A stretch of DNA of 64,000 nucleotides, from the NCBI RefSeq assembly GCF_017603825.1, contig NZ_CP072014.1, forward strand, positions 124,001 to 188,000, given 5' to 3'. Of this stretch, positions 8,846 to 17,770 are shown in pieces (the stretch's first letter is position 1; the number at the start of each line of letters is the position of its first letter). Both the position numbers and the translations under genes were made by a program. This DNA comes from Arthrobacter crystallopoietes (GTDB taxonomy: Bacteria; Actinomycetota; Actinomycetes; Actinomycetales; Micrococcaceae). Below the pieces are notes generated by a model that made no database searches, had not been told where the DNA came from, and was given only the letters and a program-made list of their open reading frames with translations.

Positions 8846-9231
8846 TTTGGGGTCCCTGCTGTTCTATTCCCGGAGCGATCCGGTCCGTGCCGGCTGTTCG
8901 GATACAGACTCTTACCCATGCCGGCAGCTGTCAAGGACAAGGACATCCAGCCCCAACGAAGAAAAAGGAAAAGAAAAAGCGCACGGTGGGAATAACACCC
9001 GCCCGGTCCTCGTTGTCAAATATTGAGAGTGCAAATCGGTCCCGTGAGTACAGCCCGTACTGGCAGAGTTTCTGCGATGAATGTCATTCCCGCACTTTGC
9101 CGCGGCTTTCCTTGAGACCAGCCGGTTTGCCTGCTTGTTGCGCTCCCCCCACTTAGCCGGGGCCCGGTGTCCTTTGTGACGCCGCTGCTCTGGTGCCGCT
9201 GCCCTATTCACCGATCGATACAGGAGGTCCT
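8846..9231. other. Intergenic region, no gene seen
   Basis: About 390 bases lie without a convincing coding region. The A-rich stretch around 8960-8985 encodes only a Lys/Arg-rich 25-codon frame starting at the ATG near 8918, which I do not trust. The 3' end holds the ribosome binding site of the next gene. Confidence 0.4.
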
Positions 9232-9462
9232 ATGACACTACCGACAATCACTGCCACCCCGACCCGGATCCGGAATCTCGGAGCGCTGCGCCGCGGCGAC
9301 GCCGTTGAAGCAAGGATCGAGAACGACGTTCAGTACCGCGGCAGAGTTGTCCGCACCGCACCCGGCGTCGGCTTGGTGTGGATCCGTGAGGACGGCGGCG
9401 GCGACCGCCGCACGGTCAGCCAGTCCGATTATTCAATTTGGCGGGTTCCCGAGGTCGCATAG
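9232..9462 (+). CDS. Small SH3-like hypothetical protein, 76 aa (paralogue of 7840-8085)
   Basis: An ACAGGAGGTCCT block places a near-perfect Shine-Dalgarno before the ATG at 9232. The protein reads LRRGDAVEARIENDVQYRGR, then GVGLVWIREDGGGDRRTV and a final YSIWRVPEVA. This mirrors the hydrophobic pattern of the 81-residue protein encoded 1.2 kb upstream. No domain name can be given. The strong ribosome binding site and the terminator just behind suggest a separately expressed small protein. Confidence 0.72.
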   Translation: MTLPTITATPTRIRNLGALRRGDAVEARIENDVQYRGRVVRTAPGVGLVWIREDGGGDRRTVSQSDYSIWRVPEVA

Positions 9463-9486
9463 GCGCGGCTTCGACCCGTAGAAGAA

Positions 9487-9531
9487 GGTCCCGGTGGCCG
9501 GCTGTTGAATCAGCCAGCCCCCGGGACCTTT
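9487..9531 (+). terminator. Rho-independent terminator
   Basis: An 8-bp stem GGTCCCGG/CCGGGACC encloses an inner GGCTG/CAGCC stem with a TTGAAT loop and is followed by a T-rich TTTGTTGTTGT. It ends the 76-residue gene. Confidence 0.85.
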
Positions 9532-9591
9532 GTTGTTGTATGGGCGCCAGCGGGCAGACAGCCGGCTTGGCGACGGCCTGCCCGAAACCTG

Positions 9592-10938
9592 CTAGCGCGC
9601 CGGAACCGCTACAGGCTCCTCGCGTAGGTCCTTGCCCTTGGTCTCCGGGATGGTGAAGATGAACGCGACGCTGACCAGCAGCAGGGTCACCGTGTAGAAC
9701 GCGAAGGCGTTGGGGCCGGCGTTGGCAGTCAGCCAGCTGTTCAGGTACGGGGCGGTACCGCCGAACAGTGCCACGCAGATGGAGTACGGAACACCGACGC
9801 CGATGGTGCGGATACTGGTGGGGAACAGTTCAGCGTAGACGGCCGGGACTATGGCGGCGCTGGCTGCGATGAAGATCAGCATGACGGACATGGAGACCAC
9901 GAGCTGCCAAGGTGAGTCCTGCAGCAGCCAGGTCATCGGGAAATGCATGGTGGCCGCGCCGATGGAGCTAATCCACAGCACCGGCTTCCGGCCGATCTTG
10001 TCCGAGACCTTGCCCCAGATGGGCAGCGCGATCAGGAACACAATGTTGGCGATGACACCGGACCACAAGGCTGCGCCGCGGTCCATGCCCAGGCTGGTCG
10101 AGGCGTAGGTCGGCGCCACAATGCCCCAGGTGTAGTAGACAACGGTGAGCCCCACGGTCAGGCCGATGACCTGCAGTGCCTGCTTGCGGTAACGGATGAT
10201 CTGCGGCCACATCGGCTCACGCTTTTCCTGCGTGGTCTCCTGCTCGAAGAGGTCGGTTTCCTTCATCCGGGTCCGCATGACCAGGCCATAGAGACCGAGT
10301 GCTGCGCCCAGCAGGAACGGGATGCGCCAGCCCCAGGCGAGCATCTGCTCGCTGCTGAGGACAAGGGTCAGCACGGCACCGAGCAGGATGCCAAAAAGGG
10401 TGCCCACCGTGCCGGAGGTGTAGATCAGGGTGGCCCAGAAGCCGCGCTTTTCCTTGGGCGCCATCTCCGAGAGATAGGTCTGCGAGGACGGAAGCTCGCC
10501 ACCATGCGCCAGGCCCTGAATCAGCCTCGCGACCAGCAGGGTCACTGACGCGAGGGCGCCCATCGCCGCGTATGTCGGAGCGATGCCGATCAGCAGGCTG
10601 CCCACCGATGCCAAGGCCACCGCCAGGGTCATCGAGTACTTGCGGCCGATGCGGTCTCCCAACCAGCCGAAGACGAACCCGCCCAGCGGCCGGGCCAGGA
10701 AGCCCACGGCGAAGATCGCCAGGGTCGCCAGCACTGCGGAAGCCGGATCCTCATTGTTGAAGAGCTGGCCGGCGAAGAACGGGGCGAAGGTAGCGTAGAT
10801 GGCCCAGTCGTACCATTCGATGGCGTTGCCGACGCCGGTGCCGAGGATGGTCCGGCGTGCGCTGACCACCGGCTGCGGCGGCAGGTGCTTGGCCGGGTGC
10901 CCGGGATGGGCCGGGTTGGTTTCAGCGTTCGTTGTCAT
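9592..10938 (-). CDS. MFS transporter, metabolite:H+ symporter (MHS) family
   Basis: This is a 12-helix major facilitator of 448 residues. It starts with the MHS-type GTGVGNAIEWYDWAIYATFA segment and has the loop 2-3 motif GWLGDRIGRKYSM. The later GKVSDKIGRKPVLW and the ending TIPETKGKDL are also typical. MHS members import organic acids, betaine or shikimate-like compounds with protons. AGGAG precedes the ATG. The gene immediately follows a broken amidohydrolase in the same direction; in intact relatives such a pair would import and hydrolyse an amide or N-acyl compound. The transporter itself shows no damage. Confidence 0.92.
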   Translation of the reverse strand: MTTNAETNPAHPGHPAKHLPPQPVVSARRTILGTGVGNAIEWYDWAIYATFAPFFAGQLFNNEDPASAVLATLAIFAVGFLARPLGGFVFGWLGDRIGRKYSMTLAVALASVGSLLIGIAPTYAAMGALASVTLLVARLIQGLAHGGELPSSQTYLSEMAPKEKRGFWATLIYTSGTVGTLFGILLGAVLTLVLSSEQMLAWGWRIPFLLGAALGLYGLVMRTRMKETDLFEQETTQEKREPMWPQIIRYRKQALQVIGLTVGLTVVYYTWGIVAPTYASTSLGMDRGAALWSGVIANIVFLIALPIWGKVSDKIGRKPVLWISSIGAATMHFPMTWLLQDSPWQLVVSMSVMLIFIAASAAIVPAVYAELFPTSIRTIGVGVPYSICVALFGGTAPYLNSWLTANAGPNAFAFYTVTLLLVSVAFIFTIPETKGKDLREEPVAVPAR

Positions 10939-10984
10939 GGGTGGCTCCTGGGGAAGGACGTTCGGGAAGGGATTTGGTTTGTCA

Positions 10985-11501
10985 GCATGTCAGCGGGGTA
11001 GAGCCGTGTCCGCCGGCACCGTGCACCGTCACGAAGAGCCCGTCCGAGGCCGACATCAGGATGTCCGGCTTTGGTGAAGAACCGGGCATTGGGCTCCAGT
11101 CCAGCCATCACATGCATTCCGAAAGCTGCGTCAGGGCGTTTGCCGGCTGCGTCCAGCACACCTTCGCGGATCATGACGCCTGCGCCGTCGCAGCCCTCTT
11201 CCCCCGGCTGGAACATAAGCACGACGTCGCCGGTCAGCTGGTGCCGGCGCTCGGCCAGGAGGGTGGCGGCGCCGGCGAGCATCGCGGTGTGCAGGTCGTG
11301 GCCGCAGGCATGCATGGCGCCGTCGACGCGGGAGCTGTAGTCCACGCCGGTGGCTTCCTGGACGGGCAGGCCATCGAGGGCTTCCAGAACCTTCTCCTGC
11401 GTGCGCGGCAGGTCCAAGCCGATCTCCGGCTCCTGATGCAGCCGGTGACGCAGCCGGACAATGTCATCCTGCAGTCCACGGGCATCCGCTGTGACGGTCA
11501 T
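10985..11501 (-). pseudogene. Broken M20 family amidohydrolase (hippurate hydrolase-like)
   Basis: The N-terminal half of an M20 peptidase/amidohydrolase is readable: RHRLHQEPEIGLDLPRTQ, then DYSS to AMHACGHDLHTAMLAGAA with metal ligands, FQPGEEGCDGA with the catalytic EE pair, and FGMHVMAGLEPN. Three defects are visible. About 40 residues are missing where KVLEAL runs straight into DGLPVQE (near 11375). A frameshift near 11058-11068 moves SASDGLFVTVHGAGGHGS into another frame. The C-terminal half of the roughly 390-residue enzyme is absent, the homology stopping at about 10990. The product cannot be a working enzyme. Confidence 0.88.
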
Positions 11502-11599
11502 GTGTACTGACTCCTGACAAGAAAGTCATTTCAACCATTATTCGTGACCGCACTCACAATTCGCTAGAATCCCAGAAAACAACTTCCGGCGCCCCGGTA

Positions 11600-12226
11600 C
11601 GTGGGCCGCGCATTGGCAGCGGTTGCGGGCCGACGGGCTGGCCTGGTTCACCGCGCACCTGCTACGCAGCGTTCACGCGTATGGTGTTGCCCCAACCGGC
11701 ACAGATACCCGGCCTGGTCCGCTACCAAAGTGGAGTCTGCACCGCCCTGCACACCGGCGCGGATTCCTGGGAGCTGGATGCGCTCAGCCCGCAGCAGCGC
11801 GCCCGCTTCCGCAAAATCCAGCGGCCTCCGATGCGCGCCGCCAGCTCAACCGGGTGCTTGAGTCCGGAACGCCGGCCTTCCGCTGCGAGGTGGCACAGGA
11901 TTATTCCGGCTTCCCGGTCAGCTGCCAATGGTTTGTGGACGTACCGCCGGACCAGTGGCTCTCTGCCGCGGGCGGCGCTGCGGCAAATCGGGCAACTGCG
12001 CCTGTGCGCCTCGACCACCGGAACCAGCAATTTCACGTTCATCACGTGGCTGCGCGCAGCCTCAGATGTCACGGACATCGAAGCGGATTTCCTCGCCGCA
12101 GTGCCGGGCGCGCGCATTGTGGAGAGTTCGCTGACCGTCAAATTCGTCAAGCGTGTGGGGTGGATGCTCAACACGGACACCACGGCGACGGGCGAAGTGG
12201 TGGTGCCGCGCCCACCGACCGGCTAA
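11600..12226 (+). pseudogene. Broken Lrp/AsnC family transcriptional regulator
   Basis: Pieces of one regulator lie in different frames. ELDALSPQQRARF (frame of 11681) looks like the start of the DNA-binding part. RVLESGTPAFRCEVAQDYSG and FPVSCQWFVDVPPDQWLS lie in the frame of 11623. The ligand-binding domain, from LRQIGQLRLCASTTGTSNFT to VKRVGWMLN, lies in the frame of 11681 and ends at TAA 12224-12226. At least two frameshifts break the gene, and the helix-turn-helix is not intact in any frame. It is divergent from the broken amidohydrolase, the usual place for its cognate regulator. Confidence 0.8.
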
Positions 12227-12242
12227 GTTGGGGCCGACTGGC

Positions 12243-13271
12243 TCAGGCCACCCGGCCGAGCCGCCGGGCCACGTCCGCAGCCGGTTCCGCCGTTGCGTCC
12301 GGAAAGCCGACGCCGGCCCACAACGACATGAGTTGCGCATCCTGCGCCTCGGCTGCCGCTACCCGGACGGCACGCGTGAGCTGGTTGACCTGCGGATAGA
12401 CCGCCGGGGCGTACTTGCTGAACCCGCGGATGAAGTCATTCTCCAGCCCGCGGGCAAGCCGGCCGGAGAAGGCCCGGGTGAGTGCGGTTGAGCTGAAACG
12501 GGCGTCGATCAAGGCGTCCTTGTAGAACTTGGCGGCGCCGGATTCCGGCGTGCGCAGGAACGCGGTGCCGGCCTGCGCCGCCACAGCCCCCAGTTCCAGC
12601 GCCCGTCCAGTCTGAGCGGGGGAGCTGATTCCGCCGGCAGCCACCAGGGGAAGGCCGACGGCGGCACGTACCTCGGGCAGCAACGTTTCCAGGGTCTGGT
12701 CATTCGGCTCGGCGCGCACGTCGAAGGTCGACCGGTGTCCGCCCGCTTCCGCTGACTGGACTACCAGTACGTCGCACCCACGGGCCTCGGCCGCGCGGGC
12801 GTCCTCCGCGCCGGTCACCATGGCCCACACCGAAATGTCTGCCCGGTGCAGTTTGGCGACGGCCTCTTCCTCCGGCAGACCGAAGGTGAACGAGACGACC
12901 GCCGGCCGGGCTTCAACCAACAGCTCCAGTTTGCCGGCGTAGTCGTCGGTGTCCTGCCAGTCCGGCTCCGGCACGGCGGTCTCCAGGAACTCGGCGAGCC
13001 GGTGCCGGTAGGCTTCAACGGCCTCGACGTCTTCGGCGGCCGGTTCCGCTGCGGTGTTGGCGGGCACAAAGAGGTTCACGCCGAACGGCCTGTCCGTCAG
13101 CGCGCGCAGGTGCGCGATCTCCTCGTCAACCTTGCCCCGCGCCTTCAGTGCCCCGGCCAGGAAACCCAGCCCGCCGGCGTCGTTCACTGCCGCGGCCAAG
13201 GCAGGGGTGGACGGCCCTCCCGCCATCGGAGCGGCGACGACGGGCAATTCAAGTTCGGCTGGAGTCCACAT
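12243..13271 (-). CDS. Nitronate monooxygenase (2-nitropropane dioxygenase family)
   Basis: This is a 342-residue FMN-dependent TIM barrel. It starts [21 protein letters not shown], as in the family, and has [32 protein letters not shown] and [10 protein letters not shown], followed by [13 protein letters not shown], the phosphate-binding part. The substrate class is alkyl nitronates such as propionate 3-nitronate, oxidised to the carbonyl compound. The histidine in EAGGH is in place. It is separated by 13 bases from the upstream flavoprotein gene and is probably co-transcribed with it. Confidence 0.92.
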   Translation of the reverse strand: MWTPAELELPVVAAPMAGGPSTPALAAAVNDAGGLGFLAGALKARGKVDEEIAHLRALTDRPFGVNLFVPANTAAEPAAEDVEAVEAYRHRLAEFLETAVPEPDWQDTDDYAGKLELLVEARPAVVSFTFGLPEEEAVAKLHRADISVWAMVTGAEDARAAEARGCDVLVVQSAEAGGHRSTFDVRAEPNDQTLETLLPEVRAAVGLPLVAAGGISSPAQTGRALELGAVAAQAGTAFLRTPESGAAKFYKDALIDARFSSTALTRAFSGRLARGLENDFIRGFSKYAPAVYPQVNQLTRAVRVAAAEAQDAQLMSLWAGVGFPDATAEPAADVARRLGRVA

Positions 13272-13284
13272 AACCGAAGACTAC

Positions 13285-14202
13285 CTAACCGCCGGCCGCC
13301 GCCACATCTTCGCGCACCAGTTCGGCGTTGACCGAGACGGCCACCCGGTAGGCATCCCCGGCGGCGGCAATGAGCTGGGCGGACGGATCGTTTGCGTTGC
13401 CCACTGCCCAGACCCCCTCGATGTCCGTCTTGCCGATTCCGTCCGTGGTGATGCAGCCGTCCTCCGCACGGCCGCAGCCCACTGACGATATGATCGCGGA
13501 ATCGACCGCGGCCTCAGGTTCAACGAACAGGGTCTGGCAGTCGACGCGCTGCCCGTCCGCCAATTCAAGCGCGGCCAGGGCATCGTCTTCAACGACCAGC
13601 CCCTTCACCTCCCCCGGCACAATCGCCACGTGCCGGGCAGCGAGCCGCCGTCGCTGGACGTCATCAGGCTCCCCTGAGATGTGCGTGAACAGCGTGACCT
13701 GCGGCGACCATTGGCGGACCAGCAGGGCCTGTTCGAAGGAAGTATCGCCGGTGGCGAGCACCCCGAGCTTGCGGTCGCGGACCTCCCACCCATGGCAGTA
13801 GGGACACTGCAGCAGGTCCCTGCCCCACCGCTCGTCGGCACCGGCCAACTCCGGGAGTACGTCGCGCAGCCCGGTGGCCAGAATGAGATGCCGCCCGCTC
13901 ACCCGGCTGCCGTCGCGGAGCACCGCGACACGAGCTTCGGTGACGTCCACCACAGTTGCTTCGATCAGGTCAACGCCGTAACCGCGGACCTCCTCGCGCG
14001 CCAGCCGGAGCAGCTCCGCCGGGGCGGTCCCGTCCCGGGTGAGAAAACCGTGGGCATGCGAGGCCAACTGGTTGCGCGGAGTGCCGGAATCCACCACGGC
14101 TACCTTGCGTCGCGCGCGGCCGAGCACCAGCGCTGCGCTCAGGCCGGCGACACCACCGCCGATGATGACGACGTCGTACTCCTGTTTTTGCACTGGGGTC
14201 AT
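13285..14202 (-). CDS. NAD(P)/FAD-dependent oxidoreductase, thioredoxin reductase-like
   Basis: The 305-residue protein has the FAD dinucleotide fold GGGVAG at residues 15-20, the NAD(P) region with LGVLATGD and the C-terminal GVWAVGNANDPSAQLIAAAGD flavin motif. A CPYC disulfide pair (Cys133, Cys136) lies in LQCPYCHGWE, the usual place in thioredoxin-reductase-like proteins. Many relatives with CPYCHG(W/Y)E are annotated only as FAD-dependent oxidoreductases, and no thioredoxin gene is adjacent, so the partner is unknown. Confidence 0.9.
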   Translation of the reverse strand: MTPVQKQEYDVVIIGGGVAGLSAALVLGRARRKVAVVDSGTPRNQLASHAHGFLTRDGTAPAELLRLAREEVRGYGVDLIEATVVDVTEARVAVLRDGSRVSGRHLILATGLRDVLPELAGADERWGRDLLQCPYCHGWEVRDRKLGVLATGDTSFEQALLVRQWSPQVTLFTHISGEPDDVQRRRLAARHVAIVPGEVKGLVVEDDALAALELADGQRVDCQTLFVEPEAAVDSAIISSVGCGRAEDGCITTDGIGKTDIEGVWAVGNANDPSAQLIAAAGDAYRVAVSVNAELVREDVAAAGG

Positions 14203-14338
14203 GGACCAGTTTTACCGTTCCGGCCGCGGGCTTGACAGTGGTTCGAGCGAATTGGACAGGATTCTGTGCCGGCCGCCGGTGCCGGCCTTCTTCCGTCCAG
14301 CCCTCGACCAACCGGCCGGGGCTGGCTACGTTGGAAGC

Positions 14339-14638
14339 ATGGCTATTGATGACGAGGTACAACGGAACCGGACCCGGCTTCTGGCCATTGTGAGCGGGCA
14401 GGTCCAGGGGGTGGGCTTCCGCTATTGGGCGCGGGAACAAGCCGAGCAGCTTGACCTGCATGGTGCAGCCATGAACCAGCCCGACGGCTCCGTCAAAATC
14501 GTCGCCGAGGGCACGAAGGAAGCGGTCGAGGATTTTCTGGCGCGGCTGGACTCGGGCGACAGCCCCGGGCTGATCCGGAATGTCGATGCCACCTATGCAC
14601 GCGCCACCGGAGAGTTCACGCGCTTCGGGGTCGGTTAA
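14339..14638 (+). CDS. acyP: Acylphosphatase
   Basis: The 99-residue protein carries the acylphosphatase signature SGQVQGVGFRYWA with the phosphate-binding Arg28, followed by MNQPDGSVKIVAEG with the catalytic Asn46. It hydrolyses carboxyl-phosphate bonds such as acetyl phosphate. The ATG at 14339 has only a weak GGAAG upstream. Length and spacing match the family. It is a single gene divergent from the flavoprotein gene. Confidence 0.93.
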   Translation: MAIDDEVQRNRTRLLAIVSGQVQGVGFRYWAREQAEQLDLHGAAMNQPDGSVKIVAEGTKEAVEDFLARLDSGDSPGLIRNVDATYARATGEFTRFGVG

Positions 14639-14692
14639 CCGGATGCTCTAGTACTTCAGTTTGGGCTTGTGACGCGCTGAAAGCGCTGACGT

Positions 14693-15826
14693 TTACGGCA
14701 GGCTCACGCAGGCCAACAGGTCGCCGTCGGCGTCCAACCCGCCGATGTCCCCCATCGTGGGGTGATAGTACTCGAACCAAGTCTGGGCTGCAACATGAGT
14801 GTCGAAGTCAGAACAGTTCACGCTCCGTGCAGGCGCCGGGGAAGGGGCGGCACCCGGTGCGGCCTTATCCGCTGCAGGCACGGGCATTCGTGCGGGCTCC
14901 TCGGCCGCCGGGGCCTTATCCGCCCGCGGCTCCGCTGGCGCGAGAGGTTCCTCCACGAGGGTTGAATCGGCGGCAGCCTCATCCGGGCAGTCGGCGAGGA
15001 TCCGTTCCATCGCGTCGTGTTCTGCCATCGTCACCCACAGCGAGTAGGCGGCCTTGACCGAGATCTGACGGGAGACGTACGCGCACCGGAAGGACTTGTT
15101 CTGCGGCAGCCAGGTGGCCGCGTCGCCGTCGGACTTCTGGCTGTTCATCCGCTGCGTCGTCGCCAACAGGTTCAGCGGGTCGTTCGCCAGCAAGGTGCGC
15201 TGCTCAAGCGTCAGCTGCTGCGCACCCTTCTGCCAGGCATCGCTGAGGGCCACCACGTGGTCCACGGGGACCAGCGCACTGGTTTCCTGGCCCCGGGTGA
15301 ATTCCACCGTCCGGCCCGAGTACGGGTCCTGCAGCACGCCGCTGATGACGCGGCAGGATTCGTTACTGCGGAAGCTAAGCGCGCTGAGGTCACGCGCCAG
15401 GATGTCGTTCCGGGTGTCGCAGCCGTTGCGGTCCACGTCCGCCCAGGCCTGCCCGAATTCGTCGCGGTCATACCCGGTCTTCGGCGCGCGGCCCTTGATC
15501 GGCAGGGTTTCCAGCAGCGCAAGTGCCGCGACGTCTGGCTTCTGCCGGTCCTCTGGCTTGGCCGGTTCCGGTTCGGAGCTTTCCAGCGCAGGAGCGTTGT
15601 CCGTTGCCGGCGCGGGGTCCGGTGCTGCCGGTGACTCAGAAAACGACGACGGCGACGGCACCGCCACTGCCGGCGTTTGGCTAGGCACCGGGCTGCTTTG
15701 GCCCCTGCTTTCCTCCGCGTCCGCAGACGTTCCAGCGATCAGCCAGACAACCAGCAGCACAATGATCAGACAGCCGGCAGCAATGAACCGCCGGTGTGGC
15801 CTCACGGCCGCTTGCTTCTCCCCCAA
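14693..15826 (-). CDS. Secreted/anchored HNH-type nuclease (DUF1524) with C-terminal excalibur domain
   Basis: The 377-residue protein begins with a basic stretch and one membrane helix (residues about 14-30), then a Pro/Ser/Ala-rich spacer to about residue 95. The DUF1524 HNH nuclease region follows, with VDHVVALSDAWQKGAQ, LANDPLNLLATTQRMNSQKS and TWLPQNKSFRCAYVSRQI. A second Ala/Pro spacer leads to the excalibur calcium-binding motif at the end (NCSDFDTH to DADGDLLACVSLP). It is probably an extracellular nuclease for nutrient DNA or uptake. It is convergent with the acylphosphatase gene. Confidence 0.88.
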   Translation of the reverse strand: MGEKQAAVRPHRRFIAAGCLIIVLLVVWLIAGTSADAEESRGQSSPVPSQTPAVAVPSPSSFSESPAAPDPAPATDNAPALESSEPEPAKPEDRQKPDVAALALLETLPIKGRAPKTGYDRDEFGQAWADVDRNGCDTRNDILARDLSALSFRSNESCRVISGVLQDPYSGRTVEFTRGQETSALVPVDHVVALSDAWQKGAQQLTLEQRTLLANDPLNLLATTQRMNSQKSDGDAATWLPQNKSFRCAYVSRQISVKAAYSLWVTMAEHDAMERILADCPDEAAADSTLVEEPLAPAEPRADKAPAAEEPARMPVPAADKAAPGAAPSPAPARSVNCSDFDTHVAAQTWFEYYHPTMGDIGGLDADGDLLACVSLP

Positions 15827-16004
15827 AGGAACACTTCCCCCAACTCAAACCGATCTTCCCCTACACAGTACAGCGCAGTCCCGACAGTCTTCGTGACCCC
15901 AGCCTGACTCCTTCGGGTGCAATCAGCCGCCGCCCGCTCCCGCGCGGCAGGCGCGCGGTTAGACTCGGATCAAGCACTATCAGCACAAAACCCTGAGGAC
16001 GCAT
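15827..16004. promoter_or_regulatory. Divergent promoter region of nuclease and lipid kinase genes
   Basis: The 178 bases between two divergent genes must hold both promoters. I cannot identify clear -35/-10 pairs, repeats or hairpins here. Confidence 0.35.
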
Positions 16005-16964
16005 ATGACCGAGCCATCGAACACGTCCCGGCGCGCCGCCGTCGTGCTTAATCCCATCAAGCCGACAACCGTGGACATCCGGGACCTGGTATCAAAAATC
16101 AGTGCGGACGAGGGGTGGGACGAGCCGCTCTGGCTGGAAACCACCAAGGAAGACCCGGGCCATGGCATGGCCCAGCAAGCCCTGGACGGCGGCGTGGACC
16201 TGGTGATCGCCGCCGGTGGCGACGGAACGGTTCGCTGCGTGGCCGAAGAACTCGCCGGCACGGATACGCCGCTGGGGCTGCTGCCCTTGGGAACCGGCAA
16301 CCTGCTTGCCCGCAATCTGGATCTCGACGTCGATGATCCCGAAGGCTCCATCCGGGTCGCCCTGACCGGCACGGAACGCCGTCTTGACGTCGTCCACGTG
16401 ACCGTCGACCGGGCCATGGAGGCACACGTCTTCCTGGTCATGGCCGGCCTGGGCTTCGACGCGGCGATGATGGGCGACACCCGCGACGACCTCAAGGACA
16501 AGGTCGGCTGGCTGGCCTATGTCGACGCCGGAATCCGCAATCTGCCTGGCAAGCCGCAGCGGACCAAGATCACCATCGACGGCGGAAAACCAATCGGCCG
16601 CCGGCTCCGCAGTGTCATGGGAGGCAATTGCGGCAAGATCATGGGCGGGCTGGAAATCTTCCCCGGGGCCAAGATCGACGACGGGCTGCTGGAAATCATG
16701 ACCGTGGCACCGCACGGAACGTTCGGCTGGCTTGGGGTGGTCGCCGGGTTGCTCCGCCGCGGCAAGGGCAAGGACCCTTCGATCGAGTATTTCCAGTGCA
16801 AGTCCGCAGTGATTGAAACGCAGGAGCCGCAGGACATCGAGATCGACGGCGACTATCTGGGCAAGGGCACGCACATCGCCATGCGCGTTGAACCCAACTC
16901 TTTGCGTGTGCGGATGCCGTACGGCAAGAAGGATCCTGCCATCCTGACCAGCCCGGAGCCCTAA
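16005..16964 (+). CDS. Diacylglycerol kinase family lipid kinase
   Basis: The 319-residue protein has the DAGK catalytic domain with AAGGDGTVRCVAEEL (nucleotide binding) and LGLLPLGTGNLLARNL around residues 64-106. The C-terminal lipid-kinase half has IFPGAKIDDGLLEI and EIDGDYLG near residues 220-300. It phosphorylates a lipid alcohol such as diacylglycerol at the membrane. The stop codon overlaps that of the convergent TetR gene by 4 bases. Confidence 0.92.
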   Translation: MTEPSNTSRRAAVVLNPIKPTTVDIRDLVSKISADEGWDEPLWLETTKEDPGHGMAQQALDGGVDLVIAAGGDGTVRCVAEELAGTDTPLGLLPLGTGNLLARNLDLDVDDPEGSIRVALTGTERRLDVVHVTVDRAMEAHVFLVMAGLGFDAAMMGDTRDDLKDKVGWLAYVDAGIRNLPGKPQRTKITIDGGKPIGRRLRSVMGGNCGKIMGGLEIFPGAKIDDGLLEIMTVAPHGTFGWLGVVAGLLRRGKGKDPSIEYFQCKSAVIETQEPQDIEIDGDYLGKGTHIAMRVEPNSLRVRMPYGKKDPAILTSPEP

Positions 16965-17599
16965 GCGTCCCCGACGGGCTCCAGACGCGGACGGTACTCT
17001 TCGAGCAGTCGGAGGCCCATCTTCCGCGCCCGGCTGGCCGCCTGCCGGTCCCCTTCGGCGGCCAGGATGATGGAGCCCTTCATCAACAGATGCCATGAGT
17101 TGGAAAACGCTTCGGTCTCGACCAGCCCCGCCTCATCGGCCCAACGCCGCAACTGGCCGCGGATCTTGCCCAGATACTCAACGCAGGCCTGGCCCAGCGG
17201 ATGGCCGGCGCCCATTTCCAGCAGCACGTTCACGAAGGAACAGGCTTCAAAATCCTCGCGCTGGAACCACTCGTCGAAGACGTCGAAAACGGCCAGCAGG
17301 CGCTGCTCCGCGGTGTCCCCTCTGTGCATCGCTTCGGCCACCACGTAGCCCGTGGTCCACACCTGGTCCCTGCGTTCCAGGAACGCCAGCGCCAGGTCGT
17401 CCTTGGAGGGGAAATGGCGGTAGAAGGTCGCTTTGGCGACGCCGGATTCGCGAATCAGCTCATCAACCCCGACGTCCCGGATGCCGCGCCGCGAAAACAG
17501 TTCGTAGGCGGCAGCGAGAATCCGTTCCTTTGGATCAAGGCGAACCACGACGGGTGCCCCGGTTTCGGCACGACCATCAGCTTCGATCCGTAGTGTCAT
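16961..17599 (-). CDS. TetR/AcrR family transcriptional regulator
   Basis: The 212-residue regulator has an N-terminal helix-turn-helix at about residues 22-68 (ERILAAAYELFSRRG, then ESGVAKATFYRHFPSKDDL) and a C-terminal ligand domain with YLGKIRGQLRRWADEAG, as in the TetR C-terminal-6 and related types. I use the ATG at 17599; an in-frame ATG at 17608 is possible. A near-perfect palindrome starts 20 bases upstream and is its likely operator. The ligand is unknown. The only other obvious target is the small RNA on the opposite strand. Confidence 0.92.
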   Translation of the reverse strand: MTLRIEADGRAETGAPVVVRLDPKERILAAAYELFSRRGIRDVGVDELIRESGVAKATFYRHFPSKDDLALAFLERRDQVWTTGYVVAEAMHRGDTAEQRLLAVFDVFDEWFQREDFEACSFVNVLLEMGAGHPLGQACVEYLGKIRGQLRRWADEAGLVETEAFSNSWHLLMKGSIILAAEGDRQAASRARKMGLRLLEEYRPRLEPVGDA

Positions 17600-17618
17600 G
17601 GAACACATTGTAGCCGGT

Positions 17619-17632
17619 AGACAGACTTGTCT
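17619..17632. promoter_or_regulatory. Putative TetR operator
   Basis: AGACAGACTTGTCT is an inverted repeat (AGACA-N4-TGTCT) of the kind bound by TetR-family dimers. It lies 20 bases upstream of the tetR start and contains the -35 box (TTGTCT, 17627-17632) of a plus-strand promoter. Binding could therefore repress both tetR and the RNA downstream. Confidence 0.6.
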
Positions 17633-17655
17633 TTCTTTCCAGCACGCAATATGAA
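17627..17655 (+). promoter_or_regulatory. Putative sigma-70-type promoter of the C-loop RNA
   Basis: TTGTCT at 17627-17632 and TATGAA at 17650-17655 are separated by exactly 17 bases. Transcription would start near 17662 and read into the two-hairpin element. Confidence 0.5.
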
Positions 17656-17661
17656 AGACTG

Positions 17662-17770
17662 ACCTTGCAGCGCGCGGCTTGCCGCCTGAACCCCCAACCG
17701 GGCGCCCCGCGCGTAAGCCCTCGGCGGAGACCCCCAACTTCTGCCGAGGGCTCTCTGCTTTAACCGGCGA
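17662..17770 (+). ncRNA. Two-hairpin RNA with C-rich loops, resembling 6C RNA
   Basis: No protein is encoded here. The first hairpin has an outer CGCGCGG/CCGCGCG stem and an inner CGCCTG/CGGGCG stem closing the loop AACCCCCAAC. The second has a perfect 10-bp stem AGCCCTCGGC/GCCGAGGGCT with CCCCCAAC in its loop, and is followed by CTCTGCTTT, so it can act as terminator. Two adjacent hairpins with runs of C in both loops define the actinobacterial 6C RNA motif. The membership is by appearance; a covariance search would settle it. Confidence 0.65.
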
